64,000 nucleotides of DNA from CAZRWD01 sp964603785 (GCA_964603785.1 CAZRWD010000003.1:124001-188000); one strand, 5' to 3'; shown: positions 14,878 through 24,379, numbered from the stretch's first letter. The notes: generated by a model not told the origin, from the letters alone. A program made the numbers and translations.

Positions 14878-17331
14878 CTACTCGCTGACGCGGAGCATCT
14901 TCTGCACCGCGCTCTGGCCGGAGGCCTCGAGCCTGCAGAAGTACACCCCGGCGCCCACGGGATTCCCCGAGTCGTCACGGCCGTCCCAGACCATCGAGTG
15001 GCTGGCCGCGGCCATTTCGCCTTCGGCGAGGTTGCGGATGACGCGCCCGGTCATGTCGTACACCCTGACCACTGCCCTGCCGGCCGTGGGAAGGCTGAAG
15101 CTGATGACCGTCTCGGCGCTGAACGGATTGGGGCTGTTGCCCGCGAGCGTGAGAGACGCGGGCAGCTCGGGCGACACGACGCCCGGAGCGGTGCCGTAGA
15201 CATAGATGCCGCCGTCAGCGACGGGGGCGAACATCCTGCCGGACTGCCAGTAGCTGTCCAGCCGGGTCCATGCCGTGCCACTCCAGCGGTAGACCGATCC
15301 CCTCTGGGTGTCGGCGGGGAACGAGATCGTCCCCTGGACGTCCGACACGCTGACGGGACCCTCGAGGATCCCGCTCATCGCGGGCTCGACGGCGCTGACG
15401 GGAAGCTGTGACTGGATCGACAGACCGAGGACGTCGGTCTGGGCGATCATCACGCCCTGGCCAGGGGACATCGACCCTGCGGGGATGTCTATGCGGGCGT
15501 CGGAGACCTCGAGGACGAGCCCGTTGGACTCGACGTAGCCGATCGCCAGCTCTCTCATGGCCTCGGCCGGCAGGCCGGCGGAGTCGTAACCGGCGATCGT
15601 CATCTCGAAGTTGCCGGTGTCCCAGGCGGAGAACCTCATGTCCCAGAGAGTCTCTACGAAGGCGTACATGTAGAGGTGGGCCGTGCTGTCGGCCACGCCG
15701 CCCTCGAAGTGTGTGACGTCGACCATGGGGCCGTACCAGTCGTAGCCCTCCGGCTCCATCGTTGTACCGTCGTAGAGGCTCGAGAAGACGTCGGTGTACT
15801 GGGGATTGACGAGGTTCTGGAAGAAGGCGATCAGCACCTGCGCCGGTTCGCTGTCCTGGGTCAGGACGTAGCGGAGACCGGCTGCGCCTCCCTCGTTGTT
15901 GTTCGAGACGACCAGGTAGTTGGTGCCGCCCCCGGCGAGGGGGAAGGTGCCGTTGTAGAGGTCGTCGAGGGTCACCTCGGCGACTGCGAGGATGTCGGTG
16001 TCGTCGGTGTGGACGATGATGGCATCCCACTCGGCGTTAACCGAGGGACCGGAGCCGACTCCGTCGCCGAACTGGCCGTTGAAGAGGACTTCGGTGGCCG
16101 CGCTGTAGTCGGGGAGGAACTTGACATACTGCCCCGCCCAGATGGGCGCGGCCATGCCGACGGCGACATCAGCGATCCAGTTCCCGAAGGGATAGCTGTT
16201 GAAGATGTTCACATACGAGGCTGCCTTGGAGTTGTGGCTGAACTGGTAGGTCTCGCCCTCCGAGTAGTCGTACATGTAGATGCCGCCAGCGAAGTCGCTG
16301 CGGAGGTGGTTGACGGTGTTCGTCACCATCCAGTCCATGTACAGGGGAGAGACGACCTCGTCGAAGAGCAGGCTGTCCGCCACCGAGGGATCGATCCCGC
16401 GGCCGACGGCGTACATGCCGATGGTGTCGGCCTGGGCGATGTCGTAGCAGACGTCATCGGCCACGCGCTGCCTGAGGTACATGAACCAGAGGAACTCCTG
16501 GCCCAGGTTGCGCGCGAAGTCGTTCTGCTTGAGACCGGATCTCCAGTTCGAGAGCTCGATCATGGCAGAGGTCTCGAAGTTCTGGATGTTGCCCAGCACG
16601 CCGAACTTGTTGGGACCGAAGGCGGCGTACGTCAGGCCGTAGCACTCGTACTGGGCGATCTGCCCGAGACCCCGGGTCACCCAGAGGTCCTCGTCCGTCC
16701 TCACGCCGGTCCTTATTAGCATGGCGAGGCCGGAGGGGATGTACCAGGTGCGGAGCTTCGAGGCCGTGACCGGCTGGGACTCCAGAACGCCCGCGTTGAC
16801 ATAGATGATGTCGTGGTTGTTGAAGGTGCCCGAGCCGTCGATGTCCGCCGGCACGATCTCCACGTACCTGCCCACCCTCGTCGAGGGTCCGGACTGGTTC
16901 TGGAAGAAGTCGGGCATGTCGGCGAACACGATCCAGATCCTGGGATCGGCGTCGGTGTCGGGAACGGGGCCGAAGAGGCTCGTGACCGTTCCGTAGACGT
17001 CCACGCCGTCGCCCTCGAACTGGGCGGTCAGGCTGTCGATCTCGGCCTGGGTGATGATGTTCTGCCAGACCAGATCGGTGTCGGGACTAGCGGGGTTGGA
17101 CCCGAGATAGGTTATGTCCTGCACCAGCCAGTAGGCGTTATCGGTGATCGCAACGCAATGGAAGTCCATCTCCACGGGATCTTCCGGGAACTCGGAAACG
17201 TCGGGGACCAGGAGCTGGACTACCTCCCCGACGTCGAGAGCGCTTGCGACACCGACCCCGAGGGCCGGCAACAGGAACACCGCCATGGTGGACAGAATGC
17301 CTGCCAGGCGGGATCCCGTCATAGCTCTCAT
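14878..17331 (-). CDS. Secreted protein with degenerate metallopeptidase-like region and C-terminal FlgD/type-IX-like domain
   Basis: The start ATG at 17331 follows GGAGGAGG and gives a clear signal peptide (MRAMTGSRLAGILSTMAVFLLPALGVGVASA); the frame continues upstream but lacks support there. The 817-residue protein has IWIVFADMPDFFQNQ and SGTFNNHDIIYVNAG. Its stretch LRTWYIPSGLAMLIRTG...DEDLWVTRGLGQIAQY aligns by eye with the HExxH...E core of M30-like (hyicolysin) peptidases, but the His/Glu ligands are missing. The last ~90 residues (NSPNPFSAETVISFSLPTAG, RVYDMTGRV, GVYFCRLE) form the FlgD-like/type-A sorting domain of FCB bacteria. Export through a type-IX-like route is inferred. Confidence 0.8.
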   Translation of the reverse strand: MRAMTGSRLAGILSTMAVFLLPALGVGVASALDVGEVVQLLVPDVSEFPEDPVEMDFHCVAITDNAYWLVQDITYLGSNPASPDTDLVWQNIITQAEIDSLTAQFEGDGVDVYGTVTSLFGPVPDTDADPRIWIVFADMPDFFQNQSGPSTRVGRYVEIVPADIDGSGTFNNHDIIYVNAGVLESQPVTASKLRTWYIPSGLAMLIRTGVRTDEDLWVTRGLGQIAQYECYGLTYAAFGPNKFGVLGNIQNFETSAMIELSNWRSGLKQNDFARNLGQEFLWFMYLRQRVADDVCYDIAQADTIGMYAVGRGIDPSVADSLLFDEVVSPLYMDWMVTNTVNHLRSDFAGGIYMYDYSEGETYQFSHNSKAASYVNIFNSYPFGNWIADVAVGMAAPIWAGQYVKFLPDYSAATEVLFNGQFGDGVGSGPSVNAEWDAIIVHTDDTDILAVAEVTLDDLYNGTFPLAGGGTNYLVVSNNNEGGAAGLRYVLTQDSEPAQVLIAFFQNLVNPQYTDVFSSLYDGTTMEPEGYDWYGPMVDVTHFEGGVADSTAHLYMYAFVETLWDMRFSAWDTGNFEMTIAGYDSAGLPAEAMRELAIGYVESNGLVLEVSDARIDIPAGSMSPGQGVMIAQTDVLGLSIQSQLPVSAVEPAMSGILEGPVSVSDVQGTISFPADTQRGSVYRWSGTAWTRLDSYWQSGRMFAPVADGGIYVYGTAPGVVSPELPASLTLAGNSPNPFSAETVISFSLPTAGRAVVRVYDMTGRVIRNLAEGEMAAASHSMVWDGRDDSGNPVGAGVYFCRLEASGQSAVQKMLRVSE

Positions 17332-17404
17332 ACTCAACCTCCTCCTGACGAGCGGCAGCAACCGGCCGCTGCCGGAACGCAACTTCTTCGCGCCTTCCAG
17401 ACGC

Positions 17405-18739
17405 TCAGATATCACCACTGTCTCCGAATCCGTCTCCGGTCGACTGGGTGCGGATGGGCTGCAGCATCTGCTGCCAGTTGGAGTAGCTGACCTCGCCATC
17501 CACGCTCGAGTAGACCTGAACGAAGTTTCCCGTGCCGTCCCTGTCGACGAAGATGAACGTGTTGTTGCCCTGCTCGTAGTAGGACCATATCTCGTGCGGC
17601 AGGACATCGACCTGGAGCGGCATCCTCTCGATATCATCGGGCGGTCCGAACCTTATCCAGACCCTCCCCCTGTCCGTCTGCCATCCTTCCCTGAACACCG
17701 TTGTGAAGGCCCTGCTGCCCGCGCAGTTCGCCTCGAAGGACTCCCGACCCCCGGGCCTCGACGACCAGTACTGCTCGTAGAAGAGAGACCTGGCCTCGTC
17801 GTCCGCCAGCCTGTCCCATACCGACCTCTCCTCCGTGGAGAGCACGAGGCCGAGCATGGGGAAGAAGGCGGACGCGTCTCCGCCCGCTGCGACGAAATCC
17901 GAGGGATCCGTCTGCACCGGGATGTCCCGTGCGATCATCAGGGGCTTCCTGGTTGTCGCCGTGTCGGATCCCGTCACCACCGAGACCTCCAGGTAGTGCA
18001 GGCCCGACGAGCGGGCCGCGGAGAGGTCGATGCTGTCGAGAAGACCGACTGTCGACACACCCTCCGGAATGCCCAGGGCATCCCACGGGCGGGCGAACAG
18101 GAGGTCTCCGGAAGCGGAGACGAGCCTGCTCTGCCTGAGGACCGTCCCTCCGTCGAGCCCGTAGAGCTCGATGTAGAGGTAGGCCCTGCTCTCCCAGGGG
18201 ATGTCGAACCTTCCGTCGGCGGCCGGGAAGACCACCCAGCCACCCTTTCTCAGGGGATTCACCGAGCCCTCCTGTGCGGGCATGACGGCGTTGGCCACCT
18301 CCAGCTCGCTCAGGCTGCCCGGCGGGACGGCGGAGATCTCCCGGACCGCCTCACCCCTCAGGCCGTTCACGAGGTCGGTAACAACGACGACGAGATCGTA
18401 TTCCCCCGGCGTGACCGCGAGGATGGTCCCGTTGACGATGATCCTGTCCTCGATCCACTCCACCTCCGAGATCCACTGCTGGACCGCGAGGGTGTCGCCG
18501 AGAGGGGACAGCAGGATGACATCGGTCTCCGCGAGGCTGTTCCCGTCGCCGCCCCTTGCGAGCTGCCCGACAGGCACCGACTCGTAGACCTCGAGAGCTA
18601 TGGTGTCCGGAGGCGAGTACCAGAACAGCGCGGTGTCGACATGGAAGTCGACATCCCCCGCCGACGCCGTAGCCAGGCCCGACGCGGCCGACGAGACCGC
18701 GGCGAGAGCCAGCAGGGCGACCAGGCTACCTCCTCTCAT
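17405..18739 (-). CDS. GWxTD domain-containing secreted protein (first of two)
   Basis: 444 residues with an N-terminal signal peptide (MRGGSLVALLALAAVSSAASGLATA). Beta-rich Ig-like regions fill the middle. The C-terminal GWxTD domain is clear: REGWQTDRGRVWIRFGPPDDIER, then HEIWSYYEQGNNTFIFVDRDGTG. The function of this domain is unknown; it is typical of Bacteroidota and neighbouring phyla. It overlaps the preceding gene (18726) by 14 bases, and that gene also encodes a GWxTD protein, so the two may form a heteromer. Family call firm, role unknown. Confidence 0.88.
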   Translation of the reverse strand: MRGGSLVALLALAAVSSAASGLATASAGDVDFHVDTALFWYSPPDTIALEVYESVPVGQLARGGDGNSLAETDVILLSPLGDTLAVQQWISEVEWIEDRIIVNGTILAVTPGEYDLVVVVTDLVNGLRGEAVREISAVPPGSLSELEVANAVMPAQEGSVNPLRKGGWVVFPAADGRFDIPWESRAYLYIELYGLDGGTVLRQSRLVSASGDLLFARPWDALGIPEGVSTVGLLDSIDLSAARSSGLHYLEVSVVTGSDTATTRKPLMIARDIPVQTDPSDFVAAGGDASAFFPMLGLVLSTEERSVWDRLADDEARSLFYEQYWSSRPGGRESFEANCAGSRAFTTVFREGWQTDRGRVWIRFGPPDDIERMPLQVDVLPHEIWSYYEQGNNTFIFVDRDGTGNFVQVYSSVDGEVSYSNWQQMLQPIRTQSTGDGFGDSGDI

Positions 18740-19859
18740 ATGCCCTCCTTATGTCCATCCAGGGGGTCTCCAGGTAGTAGATGCCGCTGCCGTAGCGGTC
18801 GACGAAGAGCACCGTGATGGCCGGGGAGAAGTAGGTCCAGACCTGATAGGGAAGGGTCTCCGTCTCGAAGGGCATGTCCGTGATGATGTCAGGCTCCCCG
18901 AGGAGCGCGTAGACCTGACCCATGTCCGTGGTTATGCCGGGGCTTCCCAGCGCGGAGAAGCGGGTCACGTGGTCGAGCCTCTCGAGGTAGACTTCGAGGT
19001 ACTCGTTCCGGCGCGTCATGGGATTCGGGTCCCTCGACTGCCAGAACTCGGACATGACGGCCCTCCTCGCGGCTTCGGACCCTGCATCCTCGATCGCATC
19101 CAGCTCCTGCGACGTTGCGATGGGACGGACGAGCCTCGCCGTCGTACCGGCGTCATGCCCCCACACGTCCCAGTCCTCGCGTATGTCCAGAGAGAGAGCG
19201 GATGCGGCGACGACGCCGGTACCGAGGATCGCCGCGGTCAGGAGGTCGTACTCCCCGGAGGGGAGAGACGAGATGTCGGCCAGCACGTGGAAGCGGTTCT
19301 CCCCCTCGGGTTCCATCCAGCCCTCCGCTGCAGCGTTGCCGCGGCTGTCCCGCAGTATGTAGCCCGCGCGCAGCGAGTCGGGGAACTGCTCCCCCGACGG
19401 CTGGAAGACCTGCCAGGAGAAGCCGACCTCGCCCGCGACCCGGCTCGAGCCGCCGGACAGCTGCAGAGCCGAGGAGGACCAGCTGCCGGACATCCGTACG
19501 GGCATGTCCAGCCTGGCGCTCCGCGTCACCGCGGCGCCGGACTCGAGGTCGCGGAACACGAGTGTGAGGTCGTGGCTTCCCGGTTCGACACCCTCGATCA
19601 CTATCGATCTGGACGATGGGAGGTCCGAAGGGACCACCGTCCCGCCATCCCGGGCGAAACCACCGCCGGACAGGCTTGCCACGATCTCGAAGGACGCGGC
19701 CTCCCGCCCGCTCTCGTGAACGAACACGAGATCGCCCTCCTCGAGCGTTGCCGTCACCGCCACGGAGCCTGGCTCCGCGTCGGTGGCGGGCACGACGGTC
19801 CAGCCGAGCTGGAGGCCCGTCACGCTCAGGAGGACGGCGGCTGCAATCGGCATCTTCAC
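18726..19859 (-). CDS. GWxTD domain-containing secreted protein (second of two)
   Basis: 377 residues, signal peptide MKMPIAAAVLLSVTGLQLGWTVVPATDA. The C-terminal part has LGSPGITTDMGQVYALLGEPDIITDMPFETE and YQVWTYF...ITVLFVDRYGSGIY. This parallels the GWxTD domain of its neighbour but replaces the GWxTD motif by SPGITTD. Central beta-sandwich-like segments match the neighbour in order. Overlaps that gene by 14 bases, which implies translational coupling. Likely product of an old tandem duplication, since diverged. Confidence 0.8.
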   Translation of the reverse strand: MKMPIAAAVLLSVTGLQLGWTVVPATDAEPGSVAVTATLEEGDLVFVHESGREAASFEIVASLSGGGFARDGGTVVPSDLPSSRSIVIEGVEPGSHDLTLVFRDLESGAAVTRSARLDMPVRMSGSWSSSALQLSGGSSRVAGEVGFSWQVFQPSGEQFPDSLRAGYILRDSRGNAAAEGWMEPEGENRFHVLADISSLPSGEYDLLTAAILGTGVVAASALSLDIREDWDVWGHDAGTTARLVRPIATSQELDAIEDAGSEAARRAVMSEFWQSRDPNPMTRRNEYLEVYLERLDHVTRFSALGSPGITTDMGQVYALLGEPDIITDMPFETETLPYQVWTYFSPAITVLFVDRYGSGIYYLETPWMDIRRAYERR

Positions 19860-19865
19860 CTTCCG

Positions 19866-19904
19866 GACGGGGGGGAGGGACTGAAGGCCCCTCCCGCCCC
19901 CGTC
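19866..19904 (-). terminator. Imperfect GC-rich hairpin after the PorV-like gene
   Basis: GACGGGGGGGAGGG and CCCTCCCGCCCCCGTC pair with one bulge around an 8-9 base loop, between the PorV-like gene (ending 19909) and the GWxTD gene. No T run. It may limit read-through within the cluster. Confidence 0.5.
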
Positions 19905-19908
19905 TGCG

Positions 19909-20889
19909 CTAGAACGCGAAGCCCAGGCTGGCCCTGTGCACCATGTCCAGCCTGTTGAAGTCGGCGTATGCGTAATCCAGCATTATGGTCTTGTCGCCTA
20001 CGGGTATGCGGAAACCGGCACCAGCCGTGAGGCCTTCCTCGTCGGTGTTGATCCGGTAGCCGCCCCTCACGGCGACTATCCCGTTGAACCAGTACTCGCC
20101 GCCGATGTTCACCTGCTCGACGTTGTCGTTGGGGTGGACACCGTCCACGGCGATCGTCAGGAAGTGCGGACCCTCGTCGATGACGTCCATGGCCATGCCC
20201 AGCTTGAAGGTCATGGGCAGGGAGTAGGGCAGGTACGCCTTGAGGGAGTCGGAGCCGCTGTAGTAGTTGTCGAAGTCGCCGCCCGGGGTGAGCTCGCCGC
20301 CGAAGTGCTGTATGGCCATGCCGATCCTCAGGGTCCTGAAGCCGGTGTTGTAGAGGGTCCCGAGATCGACCGCGAGGCCGGAGGCGGCAACGTCGTCCCA
20401 CTCTTCGCGGACGTACTTGAACGTCACGCCGGTGCTGAAGCGGTCGGTGAGCATCCGCGAGAACGTCAGCCCCACGACCATGTCGCTGCAGGTGAACGTC
20501 TCGCCGGTGCCTCCCGGCTGCTCTACCGTTGTGACATCCATGTCGCCGGAGTTGAGGAGCCCGAACTGCAGGGCGAAGGTGCCGACTCCGGGGAACTCCC
20601 TGGAGACTACACCCGCCTCGTAGCGGATCTCCTCGAACCACTCGGTGTGCGTGAGCTGCACCTGGGTGCCCGGCACCCTGATGAGGCATGCCGGATTCCA
20701 CCAGGCGGCGCTCGCGTCGTCAGCGGTGGCGACGAAGGCCCCGCCCATGGCGGCGCCCCGGGTTCCCAGCCCTATCTTGAGGAACTGGGCGCCCGCCGTG
20801 CCCACCTTGGCGAAGCTGGCGTCGGCGACTGCCGGGAAGAGCAGGAGGACGGCAGCCGCTGCGGTCAGGAATCTTCCTGTCAGTCTCAT
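19909..20889 (-). CDS. PorV/PorQ-family outer-membrane beta-barrel protein
   Basis: 326 residues with a signal peptide (MRLTGRFLTAAAAVLLLFPAVADA). The mature start KVGTAGAQFLKIGLGTRGAAMGGAFVATADDASAAWWNPA is the hallmark of the PorV/PorQ (UPF0164) family. Repeating amphipathic strands follow, and the C-terminus HRASLGFAF ends in Phe as outer-membrane barrels do. In type IX secretion PorV shuttles cargo to the attachment complex. Other family members occur in bacteria lacking a full type IX system, and no other Por gene is visible here. Confidence 0.9.
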   Translation of the reverse strand: MRLTGRFLTAAAAVLLLFPAVADASFAKVGTAGAQFLKIGLGTRGAAMGGAFVATADDASAAWWNPACLIRVPGTQVQLTHTEWFEEIRYEAGVVSREFPGVGTFALQFGLLNSGDMDVTTVEQPGGTGETFTCSDMVVGLTFSRMLTDRFSTGVTFKYVREEWDDVAASGLAVDLGTLYNTGFRTLRIGMAIQHFGGELTPGGDFDNYYSGSDSLKAYLPYSLPMTFKLGMAMDVIDEGPHFLTIAVDGVHPNDNVEQVNIGGEYWFNGIVAVRGGYRINTDEEGLTAGAGFRIPVGDKTIMLDYAYADFNRLDMVHRASLGFAF

Positions 20890-20903
20890 TGGCTTCCTCC
20901 TCC

Positions 20904-23132
20904 CTACTTGATGATCGCGAACTTGCCGAGAACGGAGTCGTCGGAGGTCTCCACGCGGTAGATGTAGAGACCGGAGACGATCTCCTGATCGTTACGGCTT
21001 ATGAGGTCCCAGTACTCGGTTCCCTCGTCGCCGCCCCAGCCGCGGTGCTCGAGGGTGATCACATGGTCCCCGCCCAGGGTGTAGATGTAGATGTCGCACA
21101 TGGCGGGGAGGTTGATGAAGGCGATCTGGTCGAAGTAGGTCTGCTCCCAGGATGCGGAACCGCGGTAGGGGTTGGGGACGACCGAGATCTGGCTCAGATC
21201 GGACTGGGCGCTCCAGGAGGGGACCACCGAGAGCGGGGTGCCCTCGAGGGTCTGCTTGTAGTTGGAGCGGGTGCTCTCCACGCCGGTCTCGCCGTCGTAG
21301 GCGCAGACGACGTAGAAGTAGGGGAACCCGTTGACCACGGTGTTGTCGTCGTACGAGTAGGTTCCCGTGCCGGGGATCTCGGCGATGAGCTGCCAGCCCG
21401 ACGGCTGGAAGGTGGTCCTGTAGACCCTGTATCCGCCGAATGGGTTGTAGGTCTCGGCGTTGGCGCCCCACTCGAGGTGCACGCACTGGTCCTGCGCCTC
21501 GTAGAAGAGGATGGGCGAGGGCGGGAGCTTCGGCACGCCCCAGCCGCCGTCGCGGTAGTAGGCGTCCAGCATGTTGTCGGCTGCGGCACGCAGGCCGTCG
21601 AGGCCCAGCGAGACGATCCAGCCGCCTACGAAGAACAGGGAGTCGCCGTCGGCCAGCGTGCAGGGCCCCGCACTGATGAGGAACCTGTAGTCGAACACGG
21701 GGTAGCCCTGTCCCATGGGGATCTCGTCGACGATCGGCCACGGGCCGGGGTTCTCGGGCTCGAAGGCCTCGGGGGTGCTCGGGTTCCCGACCCAGTCGAC
21801 GAGATAGGACGGGCCGCTGCGGCGCCCGCTCAGGTCCGGGTTCACGCCCCACATCATGTTGTACTTCTCGATGTCGCTGCCCGGATCGCTCTCCCAGTTC
21901 CACCAGGAGTGCGAGATCGGGATCGGGACGCCGTAGATGTCGATGGGTCTCTCGATGTCGCCGTTCGCCTTCTTGATCCAGAAGTCGAGCAGGCGCCAGC
22001 CGATGAAGCCGTTGCAGATGGGGATGTTGTCGGGCTCGCCCGAGTCGTCGAGGGACGAGGCCGGGCTGTCGCTGTCCCAGATGTAGCTCATGTTGCGGGG
22101 TACGACGAGGTAGGTCGTGTCGCCGACCGTGTGCTCCCAGTACTCGGGGGGCATGCCCTCCGAGAACAGCAGCAGGCCGGTGTTGGGCTCGGTCGCGAAG
22201 ATCGTGTCTGCGCCCGCCACCTTCGCGATCACTGTGAAGTGATCGCTGACGCCGTTGCCGTCCACGTCGGCATCGACTATGCCGTCCGAGCCGATATAGT
22301 TGTAGTAGTACCAGATGTTGTCCTCGGGCTCGGCGTACGAGGCGTCGGGGTTCTGCTGGTAGGTGAAGAAGTCGGCCTCGCTCGCCGGGGTGCCGTCGTC
22401 GAACTGGTAGTCGAAGGAGTTGTCGGGGTCGTTGCACCAGATGGCATGGCCGTCGTAGTAGACCATGTCGTCGAGGTGGCACTCGGTGACGTCGCCCGTG
22501 GCGATGTCGCAGTCACCCCTCACGGCGGTCACGAAGCCGTCGAGAGGCACGCCGGGGTTGCCGTAGGCGCTCTGGTGGGTGACCACGTGACTGGTGACTA
22601 TGAACTCGTTGTAGCCGGGCGTGCCCCAGGAGTAGTTCTCCTCGTAGACGAGAAGCCCGTAGGGGTCCACGTTCTTGGCCGGGTTCCAGTCGTCGTAGCC
22701 GTAGTGGCTCTCCTCGAGAGCGGTGGGGCCGGGAACCAGCTTCTCGAGGGGGAAGCCCTCGCTGGGCCAGAGTTCCCAGTTGCCGTAGTCGCTGCAGCTC
22801 GCCCACTTGGCGGCCGAGTCGCCCCACACCGTAACGGGGCCGTAGCAGCAGCTCCAGAAGTCGCCGCCGAAGAGGTAGCTGTTCGCCTCCCCTCCGGGCC
22901 ATTCCATCGAAGGATAGACGGCCCAGGGGTCGCCGTAGTCTCCGACGTTGAGGAACGCGCTCCAGAGGCTGCCCAGGTTGTGCAGGACCCAGGCGGCTGG
23001 CGGGCGCGCATCGGTGTGATCCACGGGCTCTGCCGTCTCGCGGATGTCCCTGGCTACGGACGTGCCGGCTCCGAGAGCCAGCATGAGGACCGCGAGGAGC
23101 AGAAGCCCGGGTCTGCGGCTGGAGTTCCTCAT
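20904..23132 (-). CDS. Large secreted protein with C-terminal sorting-like beta domain
   Basis: 742 residues. The start ATG at 23132 has GGAGGTG nine bases upstream and gives a signal peptide (MRNSSRRPGLLLLAVLMLALGAGTSVARD). The long central part is rich in Trp, Tyr and Asp, with calcium-site-like segments such as DADVDGNGVSDHF. Residues ~560-650 resemble a fibronectin type III unit (VHLEWGANAETYNPFGGYRVYRT...). The last 90 residues (VPNPYRG, INLPAMCDIYIYTLGGD, WDLISRNDQEIVSGLYIYRVE, GKFAIIK) match the type-IX-like C-terminal domain of FCB secreted proteins. Function unknown. It lies just upstream of the PorV-like gene in transcription. Confidence 0.82.
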   Translation of the reverse strand: MRNSSRRPGLLLLAVLMLALGAGTSVARDIRETAEPVDHTDARPPAAWVLHNLGSLWSAFLNVGDYGDPWAVYPSMEWPGGEANSYLFGGDFWSCCYGPVTVWGDSAAKWASCSDYGNWELWPSEGFPLEKLVPGPTALEESHYGYDDWNPAKNVDPYGLLVYEENYSWGTPGYNEFIVTSHVVTHQSAYGNPGVPLDGFVTAVRGDCDIATGDVTECHLDDMVYYDGHAIWCNDPDNSFDYQFDDGTPASEADFFTYQQNPDASYAEPEDNIWYYYNYIGSDGIVDADVDGNGVSDHFTVIAKVAGADTIFATEPNTGLLLFSEGMPPEYWEHTVGDTTYLVVPRNMSYIWDSDSPASSLDDSGEPDNIPICNGFIGWRLLDFWIKKANGDIERPIDIYGVPIPISHSWWNWESDPGSDIEKYNMMWGVNPDLSGRRSGPSYLVDWVGNPSTPEAFEPENPGPWPIVDEIPMGQGYPVFDYRFLISAGPCTLADGDSLFFVGGWIVSLGLDGLRAAADNMLDAYYRDGGWGVPKLPPSPILFYEAQDQCVHLEWGANAETYNPFGGYRVYRTTFQPSGWQLIAEIPGTGTYSYDDNTVVNGFPYFYVVCAYDGETGVESTRSNYKQTLEGTPLSVVPSWSAQSDLSQISVVPNPYRGSASWEQTYFDQIAFINLPAMCDIYIYTLGGDHVITLEHRGWGGDEGTEYWDLISRNDQEIVSGLYIYRVETSDDSVLGKFAIIK

Positions 23133-23233
23133 ACCCTCATTCACCTCCAATTCATCCGACTGCATTTCCATCGGCCGCCCGGGGGAGCCGGCCGTCCGGT
23201 GGATTCGAGTAACAGACATCGCACTCCTTGACA

Positions 23234-23905
23234 TCAGCTGGTCAGCGTGAAGCGGTAGGTGAGGGTGGTCCAGACCGCGACGGGTATGCCGTTGTTCTGG
23301 GCCGGGACCCACCTTGTGCGCCACGCGGACTCCTGGGCCGCGCTGTCCAGCGACTCGACGCCGCTGGAGTTGTAGAGCTGGACTCCGCCCACGGTGCCGT
23401 CGGTCTTCACGAACACCCAGAGGGTGACGTTGCCTTCGACACCAGCCATCCTGGCCATCTCGGGATAGGCCGGCGCGGGCTGGAAGGTGCAGCTCGGAAA
23501 GACCTCCGCAGGCATGAACCTGGGCGGGCCCATCTCGCCGTCTCCCGCTCCCACGTCCTCTACCGTCTGTGCGACGGTCGAGACGCTGGACAGGCCCACC
23601 GTATCGGCGCTCAGGGAGATGGTCACGTCGGTCTGCAGCTGCTCGATCATCTCCTCGGCCGCCTGCTGCATCTCCTCCTGCTGCTGCTCGACCTCCTCCT
23701 CCTGCTCCTCCATCTCGTCCTCGTACGCCAGGTCGGCCTCGACCGCCTCCATCTCGTTGTCGGAGGTGCGCGTCGAGATCCTGCCCAGCTCGCTGGGAGG
23801 AACAAGCTCCAGAAGCACGATCAGCGCGGCGAGAGCGCCGGCGGTGCCCCAGTCGTACCAGAGTGCGGAGCGTTCCTTGAAAGCACTGTTAGCATGCGTG
23901 CTCAC
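23234..23905 (-). CDS. tonB: TonB-family energy transducer with Glu/Gln-rich linker
   Basis: Inner-membrane protein that links the proton-driven ExbB/ExbD motor to TonB-dependent receptors. Of 223 residues, 20-33 are the membrane anchor (GTAGALAALIVLLE). Residues 50-91 are an acidic and Gln-rich helix with coiled-coil character (EMEEQEEEVEQQQEEMQQAAEE). Residues ~140-223 are the TonB C-terminal domain (PAPAYPEMARMAGVEGNVTLWVFVKTDGTV ... WRTRWVPAQNNGIPVAVW). The usual Pro/Lys-rich spacer is absent. It follows two exbD genes and exbB, so the set is complete. Confidence 0.93.
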   Translation of the reverse strand: MSTHANSAFKERSALWYDWGTAGALAALIVLLELVPPSELGRISTRTSDNEMEAVEADLAYEDEMEEQEEEVEQQQEEMQQAAEEMIEQLQTDVTISLSADTVGLSSVSTVAQTVEDVGAGDGEMGPPRFMPAEVFPSCTFQPAPAYPEMARMAGVEGNVTLWVFVKTDGTVGGVQLYNSSGVESLDSAAQESAWRTRWVPAQNNGIPVAVWTTLTYRFTLTS

Positions 23906-23920
23906 AGTCCATCACGCCCC

Positions 23921-24379
23921 TCAGTAGGAGTACTCGTCAGCGTTGAACATCACGCTGTAGAGCTCCTCGTAACGCATGGCGTTGAACAGCTCGACCATCG
24001 CCCCCATCGGGACCCTCTGGTCCACGTTGAAGATGATCACGTCGACGGCCTTGTTCTGCTCGCGCCAGAGCCTCTCGCTGAGTGTGCGCAGCTGGCCGGG
24101 GACGTCCCTCACGGGCATGTCGAAGTCCCCTATGCGCGCGACTATGTCGCTGCGGGGATCCCCGGGCTCGAGCTGCTTGATCCACACCCTCAGCGATAGC
24201 GACTGCCTCCCGACCTCGGTCATCACCTCGGGATGGGCCTGGGGGAAGCGGATGCTGAGCCCCCCCTCCTCCTTGAAGAGGGTCGTGCTCATGAAGAAGA
24301 TGATCAGTATGAAGACGAGGTCCGCCATCGTGGATGTGAAGATCTTGGCGCCGGCCCTGATCCTGCGTTTTACATGCAT
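23921..24379 (-). CDS. exbD: ExbD/TolR-family transducer (short copy)
   Basis: 152 residues, single N-terminal membrane helix with the conserved Asp: STMADLVFILIIFFMSTTLF (the Asp in MADLVFIL is the proton-relay position). The periplasmic part is a short ExbD beta/alpha domain ending RVPMGAMVELFNAMRYEELYSVMFNADE. Its start overlaps the stop of the longer exbD gene as ATGA, so the pair is coupled and may form a mixed ExbD dimer inside the ExbB pentamer. Confidence 0.92.
   Translation of the reverse strand: MHVKRRIRAGAKIFTSTMADLVFILIIFFMSTTLFKEEGGLSIRFPQAHPEVMTEVGRQSLSLRVWIKQLEPGDPRSDIVARIGDFDMPVRDVPGQLRTLSERLWREQNKAVDVIIFNVDQRVPMGAMVELFNAMRYEELYSVMFNADEYSY

Noticed and set aside
17332..17637. 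N-terminal extension of the secreted protein starting 17331
   Set aside because: The extra residues are Arg/Ser/Thr noise overlapping the GWxTD gene; the ATG at 17331 has GGAGGAGG and a signal peptide.
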